From Rhynchospora pubera (Eukaryota > Streptophyta > Magnoliopsida > Poales > Cyperaceae), in contig CM051461.1 in assembly GCA_028095005.1 (NCBI GenBank), positions 162,226,574 through 162,290,573 on the forward strand: a stretch of DNA of 64,000 nt, in the 5' to 3' direction. Within the stretch, counting starts at the first letter, position 1. Each line of letters opens with the position of its first letter. Positions 34,512 through 47,592 of this stretch are shown here, in pieces. A program made the translations under genes and the position numbers. Below the pieces are notes generated by a model, which saw only the letters and a program-made list of their open reading frames with translations, made no database searches and was not told the origin of the DNA.

Positions 34512-37500
34512 TTAGTGGAAAATAACTTCTTCCTCCAGCTCTATGCCGTTTACACTGCCGTCAGCTGCCGTTCTGTTTTCCTTGTACACGTATCCTTTGG
34601 CCAAAATCAAGAAAAAAACTAAGTTCACTGCACTAAGTATTGACAGAAGCCAGTAGAAATTATATAATTCTCCTTCATTTAAGTTATCAGCCAACCACGC
34701 ACCTTTTCCGCTTGAACCAGTAACCTTATGCACTACGGTAACGAGTACCGAGCTAAGGAAAAATCCAAGAGAGCAAGTGCTAAGAAATAAACCAGTGCTC
34801 ACAGTTAAAAAGAAGTCTAACTGGCCGATGTATGTGAAAGCCTCGCCTGCTCCAACAAGGAAGAATTGGGGTATGAGCCAATAGACACTAAGTGTCACCC
34901 CATTATGAGCCGCGTTAAGGCGCCTACGTTCTGAGAGAGCCGCTGCCATCATGGAAAGAACAGAGAAGGCCAGCCCAACAGCAATGCGCTGGAGTGGAGT
35001 CATCCCTTGCGGGTTTTTTGTGATGCGACGGGCTAGTGGGACAACTAGGCGGTCATATATTGGGACGACTAGTAGAATTGTCCCAACAAAAAAGACAGTC
35101 ATTGAACCTGCAGGGATTTCAAAGTGACGACCGATGTGGCGGTCCATGGTGGTGGCTTGAGAGACTGAAAACGTGGTCATCTGTGCATGAACGCTCCAGA
35201 ACATGATTGTTGTGGCCCACGTTGGCAGCATGCGAATAACCTGTTTTACTTCCTCCACATCAGTGAGGGTTGATAAGGTCCATTTGGATTTTTCTGTTAC
35301 GCTAGCATCTATGATCGCTGCGTGGTCAAGGAAACTGATAACATGCACAAAAGGGTCACAGTTAGACAATTTTTTCATTTTTCCTGCAGTATTGCCTATA
35401 ATTAATTCTATTGATGGCTTGATGCGTGTCAATTATTCAAGGTTAAACGGCAATTTTATGTTACAATAAGATATTTCATCTGCAAAATTATATTTGCTGC
35501 TATAAATTTTGGGTCATATAAAGTGCATATCCAATTACTGACCTGAGATGCAGGATGCAAAATTCATTTAATTATTAATGCAGAATTGAACAAATTTCGT
35601 TATAGAACAAAATTCTAGACAAAGATGTACGATCACCAGCATATTAATTTGTGTTATGAAATTTATCCCAGAAAAGACGAGCTTAGGTAAAAGCTACTCT
35701 ATTATATTTGTAAATTTTTTTATCTTATTATTATATTCGTGACCACAATTAAGAAAAAGTGAACGACAAAGCTTCTACGTCAGTATAACGTATGACACCG
35801 AACAGTACAAAATAATGCAATCTTAAATAACTATTTATATTTTACATAACGATCACGACAATAAAGATGCACACTGAGAAAACAGAATGAGACGATTAGG
35901 TGGGGACAGAGTCTGTTGCAACATTAAGATGTTTGTGTTTCATACTTTCATTAATTACAAGATATTCACAACTAGTATATGTTGATGATTTACAAACAGA
36001 GGACAAACTTTTTAAGTTTGAAAAATCCAGAAGCAAATGTCACCTTCAATTTATGTTCAAAGAAAGTAGGATAGATTAAAAGTTTAGTAAAATTTCATAT
36101 GAATTGCCCGTCAATGTTAATATTCCTTAGGTAAAGCTACTTTATGAATTTTGTGATCTTATTTATTATTGTTCTTCTTTGGAAAGAGAATTTCTTGTCT
36201 TTTGATATGCAGCCACAATGTAAGACGATGAAAAAGACAAATATGCATACCGGAACTTCTTTGTATGATGTAGCTTTTGCTTTTTGCCCTTTTTCAAACC
36301 TGCTTCTGCATCATCTTCCCGTTCATAAAGCATACCAGGATCTGCTGGCAACTCTAATCCTCTTTTGCGCCATGCCGCCACCACCACTGCAGCAATCTGC
36401 GTAAGCGGACTCCCTACCAACTTCTTAAATCGGTACTTCATTGTACCAGCTAAAAATACACACAACCCTACCACTATCGCCAATGCACACACGCCGTAGC
36501 CCCACTTCCTCCCAAGATTATCTTGCATGTACACCAAAACTGACACAGCAAGTAAAGAACCAATACTGATAAAAAAAAAGAACCAGCTGAAGAACCGCAT
36601 CATTAGCTTCCGTTCTGCTTTGTCCGTCTCATCAAACTGGTCTGAACCAAAACCCGACACGCTTGACTTAAGACCGCCTGTGCCTAAGGCAGTGAGATAG
36701 AGTGCTAAATACAGAATGCCAAGTTGGCTGGAATTTGCTTTTACACAGCTGTCTGATTCTGGATTGGGCGCACATGGAGGTGGTCGTAGGCCAGGTGCAG
36801 CTGTCGATATTGTAAGAATGGTTACTCCCTGGAAGGAAGACAGGTTTCAATGGTTAACTTCATTTAAATAAAAAAGGGGAAAAAAGGTCTTTTGGTCTAA
36901 TAGTTGACATCATACACTACACTTCCCTAGCTGGCAAATGAATGGGTCACACAACAGGAAGAATAAAGCTGACTAAAATTGTTGTTGAAATTTGTTTAAT
37001 TTTCCAGATGGAGGCACTGACTAATCAGTAACCGCTCATATAATTATATTGTTCCCAACAGTAACCCTATTGTCAACCTATCTTATTCCGTATAAATAAA
37101 TGAAAGCAATATATATGCATCTTATAGGAGGGGAAAAAAAATGCTGCTGCGAGTTGAGTGGATAATAAAAATTTTAGAATTTGTCTATTGATCAAACAAG
37201 ACTGTTCAAATTAGATCATAATGAACGATGAAAATAAAATCCACCAATCGATTTAGATAAAAAGGATGCAAGAAAAAAAAAATTACATTTTTTTAAAATA
37301 CATAGAATATTTCCAGAAAGTTAATACAAGATGTGAATCGCATATGGATTCAGTTTTAAAAATAGATTAAAACAAAATATAATTAATTGACAGATAAGGA
37401 TACGAAACAAATTATATAATTAGATTATATTACTTACAGTTGCTTGCACAGCAGCAAATATTCCAATCGTGAGATACCTATATATACGTTGACAAAGGAA

Positions 37501-38026
37501 AAAAGAAAAGAAAAACAAAATGTAATGTCCACATGATAAAGCATTATTTCATGTGCTAGGTAAACAAGGCCACAAGGGGATGACAGAAGAAAAGTAAACG
37601 CACCTTCCAAGATACGTGTCAGCAATGAAGCCACCAAATAAACACAGCATGAAAGAAGTACCTAAAAAGTTTGTGACTGTGTTGGCCGACACTGCATTGC
37701 CGAGATGCATGGTGCCGGTGAGGTATGTCACCAGGTTGACAGCTATGCCAAGCGTCGTTAACCTCTCACACATCTCCACACCTTCCACACACACAAAATT
37801 TCAGTCTTCAATATATTTTACACACGGAATTAATCTCATCGAAACAGTGCTCGTTGAATTGTGTAAACAAAGGGTGACACATGAATGTAGTAAAAGGATA
37901 AGCACCTAAAATCATGGCAGCGGAAGACCAGCCGCCTGTGAGTGATCGGACAGCAGGACGGCCTTTGAAGTCCCAGGCGTCAGAGAGGGTTTTGGATTCG
38001 GAATTTGTGTCTGGTAAGGAGGCCAT
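34512..38026 (-). CDS. NPF6.3-like: NRT1.1/CHL1-type NPF transporter, copy B (579 aa, 8-residue core deletion)
   Basis: Tandem paralogue of copy A and of Arabidopsis NRT1.1. Exons on the minus strand: 38026-37906, 37781-37604, 37477-37438, 36828-36251, 35334-34512; GT-AG junctions and phases are identical to copy A, and the first three exons have exactly the same lengths (121, 178, 40 nt). It keeps ExxER (E43, E46, R47), T103 in RYLT, K167, E470 and, unlike copy A, the nitrate-binding His (FWSVHAQ, H355). Exon 5 has lost 24 nt in frame: QLDFFL is followed directly by TVSTG, whereas copy A has RECPKGMK in between, a segment conserved through the NPF/PTR family next to transmembrane helix 10-11. 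The reading frame is otherwise open, so it is called a gene, but transport activity is uncertain. Its 5' region shares a TATA box and leader motifs with copy A. Confidence 0.92.
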
Positions 38027-38176
38027 TTCGTTTATTCTGTTTGTTGGTTTTTGGTTTATCAGGTTTGGGCTGTTTGATTGGAAGCAATAATATTGATAAA
38101 ATGGAGACTGCGACGCAGCGAAGAGAAAGTGAAGGCAGTTGCCAGTTGGTTGAGGCGAGTTAATGCGAGAGAGGAT

Positions 38177-38185
38177 TATTTATAG
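38177..38185 (-). promoter_or_regulatory. Putative TATA box of NPF copy B
   Basis: CTATAAATA on the minus strand about 151 nt upstream of the start codon, matching the spacing and sequence found upstream of copy A. Confidence 0.6.
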
Positions 38186-39548
38186 ATGAGGTGTGGCGCC
38201 ATGGGTACGAGTTCTTAACTAGCGGAGCAGTTATTCGTGTTATTTTATTATTTGACGACGGAGTTGTATTTTATTTTATTTTATTTTTTTTGGATAACAG
38301 GCCGGCCAGTTACGATAGTTTATCGGAGAAATACAGAAGAAGGATCAGAGAAATGAAATCTAGTCCCGCACGGACCATCAAGCGTACAAATTACAGTCAT
38401 ATAATTTAATCTCAATGATAAAAGGAGCCTCATGCATATAACCAGATCGATAGATTCAAATTTTCCAGATCAGATCGCTGTTAAGAATAACAAAATAACT
38501 CCGGGACTTAATATATTATTTACCATCGTGGTTAGAAGTGTCAACGGATCTAAGTCGAATTAGATACGAATCAGGTAAATATTACATTATATATAAAAAA
38601 ATTCTACTTAGATCCCTACGTGTTAAATGAAAACATATTATTTGAAATGTGATTTGGGCATGCAAACATATTAATCCATATATTGTATAAATATTATTTT
38701 AAAATTCGACTTAATTAGATCGTACGTTTAGTTCGTTTTAATTTTTTTCATTCATCAAACTCAAATATTCAGACAAAATTATTAAATATATGCCTAAATA
38801 ATGAAAAACAGAAAAGAGTCGCATTTAATAAGCGAATGTGACCTGATTAAATCATTTATAAACCGATCGACAATTTTGTTATTTTTAACCTATTTGCATA
38901 CAAGTCTGTCTTAAAATATATGAAGGATTTTGTACATCACAATCATATCCATTAATAATTTTACAAGTTGAAAGTTTTAAAAACATCGAAAAATAGTTAA
39001 AAAATATATAAAAAAAATTAGTTTCCTATGAGTTTTCACTATAAAAATTGAATTGATTTAATTAGATTTAGCAATTTGTAAAACTATCAACGAAATAGTC
39101 GTGATACGAAAAACCCCCAATACATCGGGAGAGAGAGACAATGGATTCAATTAGACCAATTTGATCGGATTCTCAATTAATTAATCACATCAGATCCAAT
39201 TTTGAAAGTTCAAATGATTGATCCAAATTATCCAATAATCAATGTATGTATGTATGTATCTCTCCCTCTATAAATAAAATATATTATACATACATACATA
39301 CATACAAACATACACACAAGGGTGAATCCGCTTTCCAAACATATTGTAATTTACATGTGTATTTCTTCAAAAAGAAATTCTATATTTTGGTCCTTTTATT
39401 AATGAAATTAACTAAACTAAGTGAGTTATATGTTCGTTTATAAATGTTTCTTCCAAACTTTTTTATTCCCTATCTTCAAATTTTTTGACTCAACTGTGAT
39501 AAATTTCTAGTTTTCCATTTCATATGCGAGTTGACTAGTCACGCAAAA
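38186..39548. other. Upstream/intergenic region with a tetranucleotide repeat
   Basis: Promoter-distal and intergenic AT-rich DNA. A (ATGT)n run at 39243-39258 and a (TACA)n run at about 39288-39316 are inverted relative to each other. Nothing else is recognised. Confidence 0.45.
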
Positions 39549-39735
39549 CAGGGGCGGAGCCAGACTTTTAGAACAAAAGAGGCAAAAAGATACCATGTAA
39601 AAATTTTTAGATTTTCGAGGAAGGCAAATTGAATGAATCAAACATAATAGCACGTGATTTTTGCACTTTATAGGGATTATTTTGAAAATACAGGGGGACA
39701 TTATCCAGTTTTGCTAACAAGTAGCTCCGCTCCTG
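39549..39735. mobile_element. hAT MITE, 187 bp
   Basis: Left end CAGGGGCGGAGCCAG; right end, on the opposite strand, CAGGAGCGGAGCTAC. Octamers ACGCAAAA and ACGCAGAA flank it (7 of 8). It belongs to the CAGTGGCGGAGC group. A more decayed relative may follow at about 39795-40160 (GAACCAGAAAAAAAAGTTTG). Confidence 0.75.
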
Positions 39736-40869
39736 ACGCAGAATCAAGAGTTGATGCCTCTTAGTTATGGTCACCATAACATATATATGAATCATGACAG
39801 AACCAGAAAAAAAAGTTTGGAGGGGCAAGATTATAATTTTATACATATTATAATAGAATTAACACATTAAAAGTGAAAAATTTCAAACGTAAAATTGGTC
39901 ATCCAAAGAGCTTGAAAGAAATTATAATGTTTGTACTGGATCATGCTCTCGGAGCTAGTCGCCTTCGCTGAAATAATAGGACGAATTTGTTGTAGTATAT
40001 ATTTTTTTGATGAAAAGAAAACTGCTATGATCGATGAATCACAAAATATAACGACGGACGTAATTTTAAAGGACATTTGAAGTTTTTTTTTTTTTTTTTT
40101 TTTGGATAAACCGGGTAGAACCTTTGAAGTCTTGTCCTTTCGAAAATTTCTTGACGTAGCCACGTGATACTGTATCTCTAAATTCACTATGATGAATAAA
40201 ATGACAACGGTTGCAGCTCATGCGTACGTAATTTGGAGTAGCCGTTATGGTCTGTTGATCTTGGGGCACGACAATTTAATTTGAGTCCATTCCTGACTCC
40301 AAAAAATACAAGTCATCTGAGGATAAACATTTATATTTAATTCAACTGGATTTTTGCTGCATCTTTTATCTGTAATTTTTATCTTATTTTATTTTTTATA
40401 ATATTTCTTGATAACAAATATTTATTTATACTAGCTGAAAAAATTATATTTATTGACGAAACAATGTATAATCGATTTTGTCTTACATTGCATATAAATT
40501 AAATGTATGAAAGTACAGATTTTATTGCTTTAAATTTTTTTAATACGTTTATTATTTAAGTAAATATAAAAACTTTTTATCATTCACAGTAAATGCTGTT
40601 CACAAAATGAAAAACTATTTTGGAATACTGAATACAGATAGAAGAGGTTATCGTGTGAGCCCCACAAAATTAAAACCAGAGGCAGAGATGACAAATTTTC
40701 GCAATATCGATGAAAAATTCGGCTACTTTAATTATTCTCGGTGTCTACATGAGGATGCCCGGTCCCACTACAATGACCTGTCCTATCCATGAATCTCCTT
40801 GACAACTACTGACCCTCGATCTGGCATCCTGTGGCTTATATATCGCGCAATTGCCATTTGGGTAAATAA

Positions 40870-41107
40870 TTTTGGGTGTGTTTGGATAGGCCGGGAATAG
40901 AAAATAAGAATAAAGAATTTCGATTTGCGTACTTATTCTTATTCTTGCGCAAAACAAACGGCATAAGAATAAGAAATTTGGGCCTTATTCTTATACTAAC
41001 AAAACTATGGTATAAGAATAAAGAATAAAGATAAGCACACAAACCGAAATTCTTTATTCTTATTCTCTATTCACGGCTGATTCCGTTGCATCCAAACACA
41101 CCCAAAA
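40870..41107. mobile_element. Tourist/PIF-Harbinger-like MITE, 238 bp
   Basis: Inverted ends TTTTGGGTGTGTTTGGAT and ATCCAAACACACCCAAAA are perfect complements. TAA flanks both sides (40867-40869 and 41108-41110), as expected for PIF/Harbinger. Subterminal ATAAGAATAAAGAAT repeats are present in both orientations. Confidence 0.85.
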
Positions 41108-41237
41108 TAAAGAGCCGGATCATTGTTGTTGGCTTGTTGGCTTGTTGCGTAGTAACTAGTTACTACTGAGGTTTGAGGCGACAACTGACGAGTGCACAAG
41201 AAAACATTCCTATCTACGGTTTTTGCATCCACCAAAG

Positions 41238-42208
41238 CAATGTTTTCAATACCCTACCGGGTACCGAAAATTTCCGGTAAAATCGGGTACCGGGTCAGAA
41301 TCCGGTAGGGTAAGATTCCTAAAACCCGTTGGTCAAATACCGGAGAAAACCGGTCAAAAACCGGAAAAATAGAAAAAAACGCTGTATCAGTTCTGACAAT
41401 TCGCTTTCATTTCTCTGTTCGCTACTCGAGAAAAACTTTGTTTGGTTTCTTTCCGATTTCGCTATGAGCTAGAAGACAAAAATATTGGTATGCATAACTT
41501 TACACTAGCCTTTTTCCCATTTCCCTTCCGTCTCTAGCCTCCTTCCTGTAGTCTGGCACAGGTTTGTCAGGCACAGTGCGTTCTCCTTTTCAGTTTTATT
41601 TTTCTTTTTGGTAAAAAAGTAGTTCAAAGAATTGTACATTTAATTGATTACAAGGTATATTGCACGGGGCTCGTACATATTAGGTACCTAATTGATTTGA
41701 CCTTTCATGTTTTTTTATTTATTATTCTTTAGCTTTTCTCACTTCCCAGAGTGACTCAAGAAAGTTACATACTTGTTTACTCTCTCTTTTACAAGGGAAA
41801 AAAATGTCAAAAGATTGAAAATAGAAGGACAGCTTTAGGTGCTAGAAAGAAGTAATTGACTCAGTTTGTGGCTTTGTTCCATCTTGTTGATTATACAAAA
41901 AAACATTGGCTTATTTATATAGTAATCAAACAATATTACTAAATATAATTTACTTTTCTTTTCAATGCAAGCAGGCAACGAATGCAAATTATATGCACTT
42001 TGCATGATGTAAAAATATTGTACTTTTAATTTGAACACTAATATGGTTTAGGGATATACACGTACTTTTAATCTTTATATGTATTTGTATTTAATGTTAT
42101 TTTTTTCTATATTTTAGATAATTATGATGTCATCCGGTTTTAGAAACCGGTAAAACCCATATCCTTTGCTTCGTCGGTTTGACGTCCGGTACGGTATTAA
42201 AAACATTG
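41238..42208. mobile_element. hAT-like element, 971 bp, perfect 8-bp TSD
   Basis: Starts CAATGTTTTCAATACC and ends, on the opposite strand, CAATGTTTTTAATACC. CACCAAAG flanks it exactly (41230-41237 and 42209-42216). Subterminal CCGGTA/TACCGG and CCGGTTTT motifs are repeated at both ends. There is no transposase coding, so it is non-autonomous. Confidence 0.88.
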
Positions 42209-43368
42209 CACCAAAGGGATTTTTCCACGCTGGCGCTTCTGCATTGCTTGGTTTTCAGAGTACGAGATTTAAGTAAATAGTCAATCCTAAATCAAGATAT
42301 TTGGGAAGAAAATAGAACATACTGTTCTTTAATAATAGTTTTGAAGCAACCGACTATTATTTTTTAAATAAAAGGGTGTATTACGGCCACCCAGTTGTGA
42401 TTCCCCATTTATTCTCCGGACAAGGGGAATATTTCTTAATTAGGCAAACTACTTCGAAGATCGTTATCTGTTTGAACTATTCGTTCTAGTTTCAGTGGCG
42501 GAGCTAAGTTTAAGACATGGGGTCAATTGACCCCCATTAATTTATAAAAAATATTACTATATTTAAAAGTTCACACTTGCAAAATGAAATATTTTGTAGA
42601 TATGCAATATTTGAACTCCATAGATATTCAAAATATATTCCACTAGTAAACTCCATATTGGATTTGGAAAATTTATTCTTGATGGAAAATAATTATTTAT
42701 ATAACATATATATATTAGACTGCCACAAATGTTAATTTTTTCTTTCTCGAATATTAAATGAACTTTCACTTTTAGTAATGATTAGCACATACATATGAAA
42801 CTTATTAATTGAACTTGAATATGTAACTTTACAATTTACTTTGTTAATATATAGATATTTTTTTGTTTATTTAATTGAATATTGTAAAGATTAATCAATA
42901 ACCATACTAATTTTTATGCATCGATTTAGTATGTTTTATTTTTGTTGTTTATTTATAACATTTCATATTTTTACGATTTCAAAGGATGAGACTTCAAAGA
43001 AGTAAATTAGAAGATAAAAAATCTATTATAACTTATAATTTTTATAAAATTGTTCTATATTTAGTGTCCTAATATTTTTTCAGTAAAGTTTTTGAGTACT
43101 TTATTGGAATAAAATCAAAATGATTTGTAAAATATCTCCAGCAATTGTTAATGTCTAAATTGTCTATTGCACAATTAAATGGATACTAATAATCCAAATA
43201 GCCATGGATGAGTTTTTCAAGGACCATTGGATCCGTAATCAATCATAATGAATGATTTAAATTTATCCCTAATAAAAACTCGTCCTAAACAGAATTTTTC
43301 CAATATACATATTGTATGAATTTATTTAATTTTTTTCAATATTAATGCTATAAATTATTGAACCCCAT

Positions 43369-46300
43369 TGTCACAACCCGCAATGGGGTTGGGCAGTTTC
43401 CCGCCGCGAACACACAACTTCCGTGTACTCACAAGGCATTTTTCTACAATCTTTTAAGGTTTAGGTTTCAGCTTACCATAAATTACCATGTTGTTTCCTA
43501 TGACTCATTGAGTTCTCATGGCAAGATAATTTGGCTTAACTTCAATTGACTTGATCGAGCCCGTCTCTGCAACCTGGAACCCACATCCATTGTGGAAAAC
43601 ATACAAAAGTACAGAATGAGAATTTAATTCTCAGTGCGGGTTTTAGTTCCAGTACGCGAATTTAAGCTAAAATCCAAGTTCTAGAAATAATACTCTTAAA
43701 TAAATCATTTATTTGTTAAACAAGACAAGTAAAAATATTATCTGCATTTAATATAAAACAAAGCATGCATGTGTCAACTTATATAAAACCAATTTCAAAT
43801 TTTCTTTTAAAACATGTTACCCTGCATATGACCACAATCGAAATCGAACAGAATCACAAAATCTGACTATGATAGAGTCATATACATGTCGGAACTGGAC
43901 ACGTGGCACGAATCCCATCACAGACAACACATGTCTGGATATGATAGGAAACTGAGCGTGTCAGGGGTCCGAGCATGGCAGAATTGAGCATAACATAAGT
44001 CTGAGCAAATCACAAATCTTCCCCTAACTTGGGTGGCAAAAGGGATCCGTCCCTTACCCAAGTAGCAAAAGGGGATTCCAAATCCACATGTCATTAACAT
44101 AATTTCATAATCATAATCACTCAGGCCTCCTAACCCAACCGGTTGGGTGGCAAAAGGAGACCTTCCCCTAACTTGGGTGGCAAAAGGGATCCGTCCCTTA
44201 CCCAAGTGGCAAAAGGGGATTCCAAATCCGCATAGCGCTACCGAACTGGCCGAAGTCGGGGGCCAATCGACTCCGGAGAGTGATGCAAACATATCAAATC
44301 ACACATATCAAGCACATCATATCATATCTCAGTTATTCATTTACATCATTTCATTCCTTTCAGTCAGATCATTCATAAATCGGATTTAACAATAACAACG
44401 ACATTTTCCAAATATCTGACCGTTACTTATCAAATTTCTCAAAACGGAGAACATGCCTTTCAAAATGCAGTTTTATCAATAATTGGGCACTATCATAAAA
44501 AAATGCCTGAATACGGTCATGCAGACAAACGAATTTTCGAAATGCTTATGAATAAAACATATTTTATTAATTACTTAAACTTTAACAAAAATTCAACGTA
44601 ATTCCGCACCTGGATAGTAGAAAGCTTAAATTTAGCTCCTCGATATCCTACGGCGATTCAGGCGCTTGACGATCATCTTATCTTGAGTTATCATGTTTGC
44701 TAGCTCTTAGGTTCGATAATCTCACATTAATGATCGTAGCTTGGTTTCCCTAATAAAACAGGTGACTGCCTTACTGACCGTTTAACAGTTATATAATATG
44801 TAAGGTAAACCTAAATAACCTATTCCTACGCGGTTCTTGGGTTACCATACTGATGGTCTGAGTTAACCAGACAGGTTGAGATTTGGATGGTTAAGTTTAG
44901 ATTATTCATTAAGAGGATTCTGTTTTTAAATATATTATTAAGTATTTTATCTTATTATTAATAATTGGTTTTGACTTTCCAGTCATTAAGAGTTTATATT
45001 TATTTCTATTATATAAGTCATGAATTATATTTTAGAATGAAAATATTCACTTATTTATTATATAATATTTCACCAACATTCATTTAGTTGTGCGATATTT
45101 GATTTATTTTATTAATACCTAATTAATTAGTTTGCATTACTTAATATTTATTAAATTACTAGCTATTTGTTATATCGAGAATTTATATCAGAAAATTATA
45201 ATCCAAAAATCAAGAAAAAAATTGGAAATAAAAAATTAAAATCGAAATTGTTTGATTGGTTTGTTTGGGATCAGAAAGTCGGTGATTTGTGTTATTGTAT
45301 CTGTTCTTGACTCACTCGGACTATTCTCATCATCTCCCGAAAAATCGAATCCCACTTAACTAAAGGAATACCCAGCTATTGCTAACGGCCTCTCCTTTAA
45401 TTAATTATTAAGTATACTATTTAATTAACTTAATCTTTGATTAAGTTTAAGACTAAATTTAAGTCCAAATTTCTGCACTGGGCCGAGATTAATAGCCCAA
45501 AATCAAATTTCTGTGCTGGGCCAAGCATAATTTTCTTTTATTTCGGCCAAAGCCCAAAAATCAGCCCACTGAAGCCCATAATCAAACATGGCTAAGTCAG
45601 GTCAACCTGACCCAGTTGACCTGAGCCAAGCTTAACGGGTCCGACTTGGATCCGCTACGGAGGGTCTGGATTCGACCCGTAATGTCTGTAACTTTTATCC
45701 AGAGGCCCCTAAATTTATTTTATTCACAACCAAGTCCTTTTCTTCACAAAGGCACCCCCAGAAATTACAAACAGGTCCTTTTTTCTCACATTTTAGTCCC
45801 TGACTCAACGTCACAGCGTACCAGTATGGTACTAATGGTACATCGAGTGTACCAAAGGCTGGTACCAAGTCTCAAATCCTATTGTAAGGCCTCACAAAGG
45901 TCTCCATCATTGCCCAACCACGAGAACAACCTCAAACTCAAACAATTTGGCTTAATCATAGTTAACAGACCTATAAACCGCAACAATTGGGGTTTCAAGC
46001 ATTCAAAATCCAAAAATTGGGGTTATCAGACTACCCATTTTCACTGTTCAAGGTCAACACAACATCAATTAACACTTAACATTCAAATTTCCAACTAGGT
46101 TTTATCCCAAATTCAACAACGAAAATTTCAAAACTCAAATCGAATCATAACTCAGAGGAGAGGGATATACATGAGATCTCCTGCTGTCATCCTCTCCCTC
46201 TCTTTCCTTTCTTCCTCTTTTCTTTACTTTCTGTGGAACCCTAACCTCCCAGCCAAAATCCCAATGGAACTCGAGTAAGGCATTTATAGGTGGAGCAGCA

Positions 46301-46937
46301 AGAGAGGAAAAGAGAGAGGAAGTTCACAGCAAGGATCTCCACAGCACGAACCTCCTCAAGGGTCAAAGCTTCAACACTTATCCACCTCTCTCGTGGATAA
46401 GAACAAGAGGAGACAGCCAATAGGAGGTGAGATATATTGTGGCATGGTGGGATTGGCTAGCCACAGTTCATCCGCCTCAAATTATCGAGAGGATTTTCTC
46501 GTCGGAGAAGACGAGAGACGAGAGGAAATCGAACGGAGCGAACAAAGAAGAGGAAAAGGAGAGAGAAAGGAGATGGTGCCACGGTAAATTCGGATTTTTA
46601 TTAAAAAATTACCCATTTGATCCTCTCTGGCAGAAACTTTGTGGCCACAGGTGCTGCAACTCGTATAAAGTTGTTTAATTAATTATTTTCATTCAAATTT
46701 AATTATTCTGATATTAAATTTCAGCGTTAATTAAACTTTGATTTTGCTAGAATCATGTAGATGATTTTTAGAAGCTACACAAATTAAAAGATTTCGACTT
46801 CGAATAAGTTTCTCTATAATTATTCACTTAATCGTATTAGGATTATTAATTATAGAATTTCAGTTACCTTAGTAATACTTTTAAAATTTATCTAATTAAT
46901 TCGATTGTACTGTGTTTGAAAATTCTAGGTTGTTACA
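43369..46937 (-). mobile_element. Long solo LTR (3.57 kb), probably Ty3/gypsy, perfect 5-bp TSD
   Basis: Starts TGTCACAACCCG and ends GGTTGTTACA, with CCCAT flanking both ends (43364-43368 and 46938-46942). A CTATAAATG motif on the minus strand near 46281-46289, followed in that direction by a pyrimidine-rich leader, suggests minus orientation. The TGT-ACAACC ends and the great LTR length resemble those of plant chromovirus (Del/Tekay-type) elements; this assignment is inference. No internal domain remains. Open frames inside it (for example around 43918-44292 and 45646-46098) show no protein motif and are not called. Confidence 0.82.
44018..44235. repeat. Direct repeat pair with internal hairpin inside the long LTR
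   Basis: A unit of about 73 nt at 44018-44091 recurs at 44162-44235 (offset 144) with only a couple of differences. Each unit contains ACTTGGGT...ACCCAAGT with an inner GGGA-TCCG-TCCC, which can fold into a stem-loop, and two GGCAAAAGGG motifs. Confidence 0.8.
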
Positions 46938-47151
46938 CCCATTGTCAAATTTTCTGGCTCAGCCACTGTCTAGTTTAAAGAGGAGTTTGGTAGTGTATTA
47001 TGTATAAGTGTTTATGTAGTGTTATTGTGTTATATAATGGCTGTTTGGTTGTGTTTTAAGGAAGAATAATTTAATGCATGCATATATTTATGTCAAAAGA
47101 CTAAAATATTTTTGAATTTGAGTTATTTGATTTAGTAAAGGACAATGCATA

Positions 47152-47592
47152 TACTATAAGAAAGATGGTCTTTACATAGATCTTTATTACTAGACTTTTT
47201 TATTTATGTTGGACATTAATCTATTGATAGATTTATTTTTTTATTGCTAGATTTAATTGATGTACTAAATCTAGAATTTTTTTAGCAAGACACAATTTTC
47301 TATTAATATCTCTTTAATTTTGGTAGACTTTTCTAATCTTGTAATATCTAGTGTAGCAATTTAAAAAGGTCTAGCAATTTATTTTTGCTACATTAGATAT
47401 TACAAGATTAAAAAAGTCTATCAAAAATAAATTGCTAGATTTTTAAGGAGCTATTAATAGAAAATTGAGTCTTGCTAAAAAAAATTGCTAGATTTAATGC
47501 ATCAAATAAATCTAACAATAGAACAATAATCAATATAAATGAAAAAGAATCTAGCTATGAAGTCTATGTAAAAGCCATTTTTTTTGTTGTGA
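47152..47592. mobile_element. Foldback element with CACTA-like ends
   Basis: Left end TACTATAAGAAAGATGG pairs with the right end, on the opposite strand ATCACAACAAAAAAAATGG, and long internal arms (TCTAGCAATTTATTTTTG, AATATCTAGTG) fold back almost end to end. The terminal sequences resemble CACTA-type termini, but the first bases deviate and no 3-bp duplication is certain. Confidence 0.5.

Larger units (their letters stand above)
42493..46968. mobile_element. hAT element with perfect 8-bp TSD, interrupted by a solo LTR
   Basis: Left end CAGTGGCGGAGCTAAG; right end, on the opposite strand, CAGTGGCTGAGCCAG. TCTAGTTT flanks both sides exactly (42485-42492 and 46969-46976). Removing the solo LTR at 43369-46937 leaves an element of about 0.9 kb that is AT-rich and non-coding. 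The insertion order is therefore clear: hAT first, LTR element second. Confidence 0.88.

Noticed and set aside
43918..44292. 124-codon minus-strand frame with repeated CGFGIPFC text
   Set aside because: Its repetition comes from the direct repeat inside the solo LTR; no protein family resemblance.
45646..46098. 150-codon frame inside the long LTR
   Set aside because: LTR leader and promoter DNA; no domain and no splice-consistent extension.
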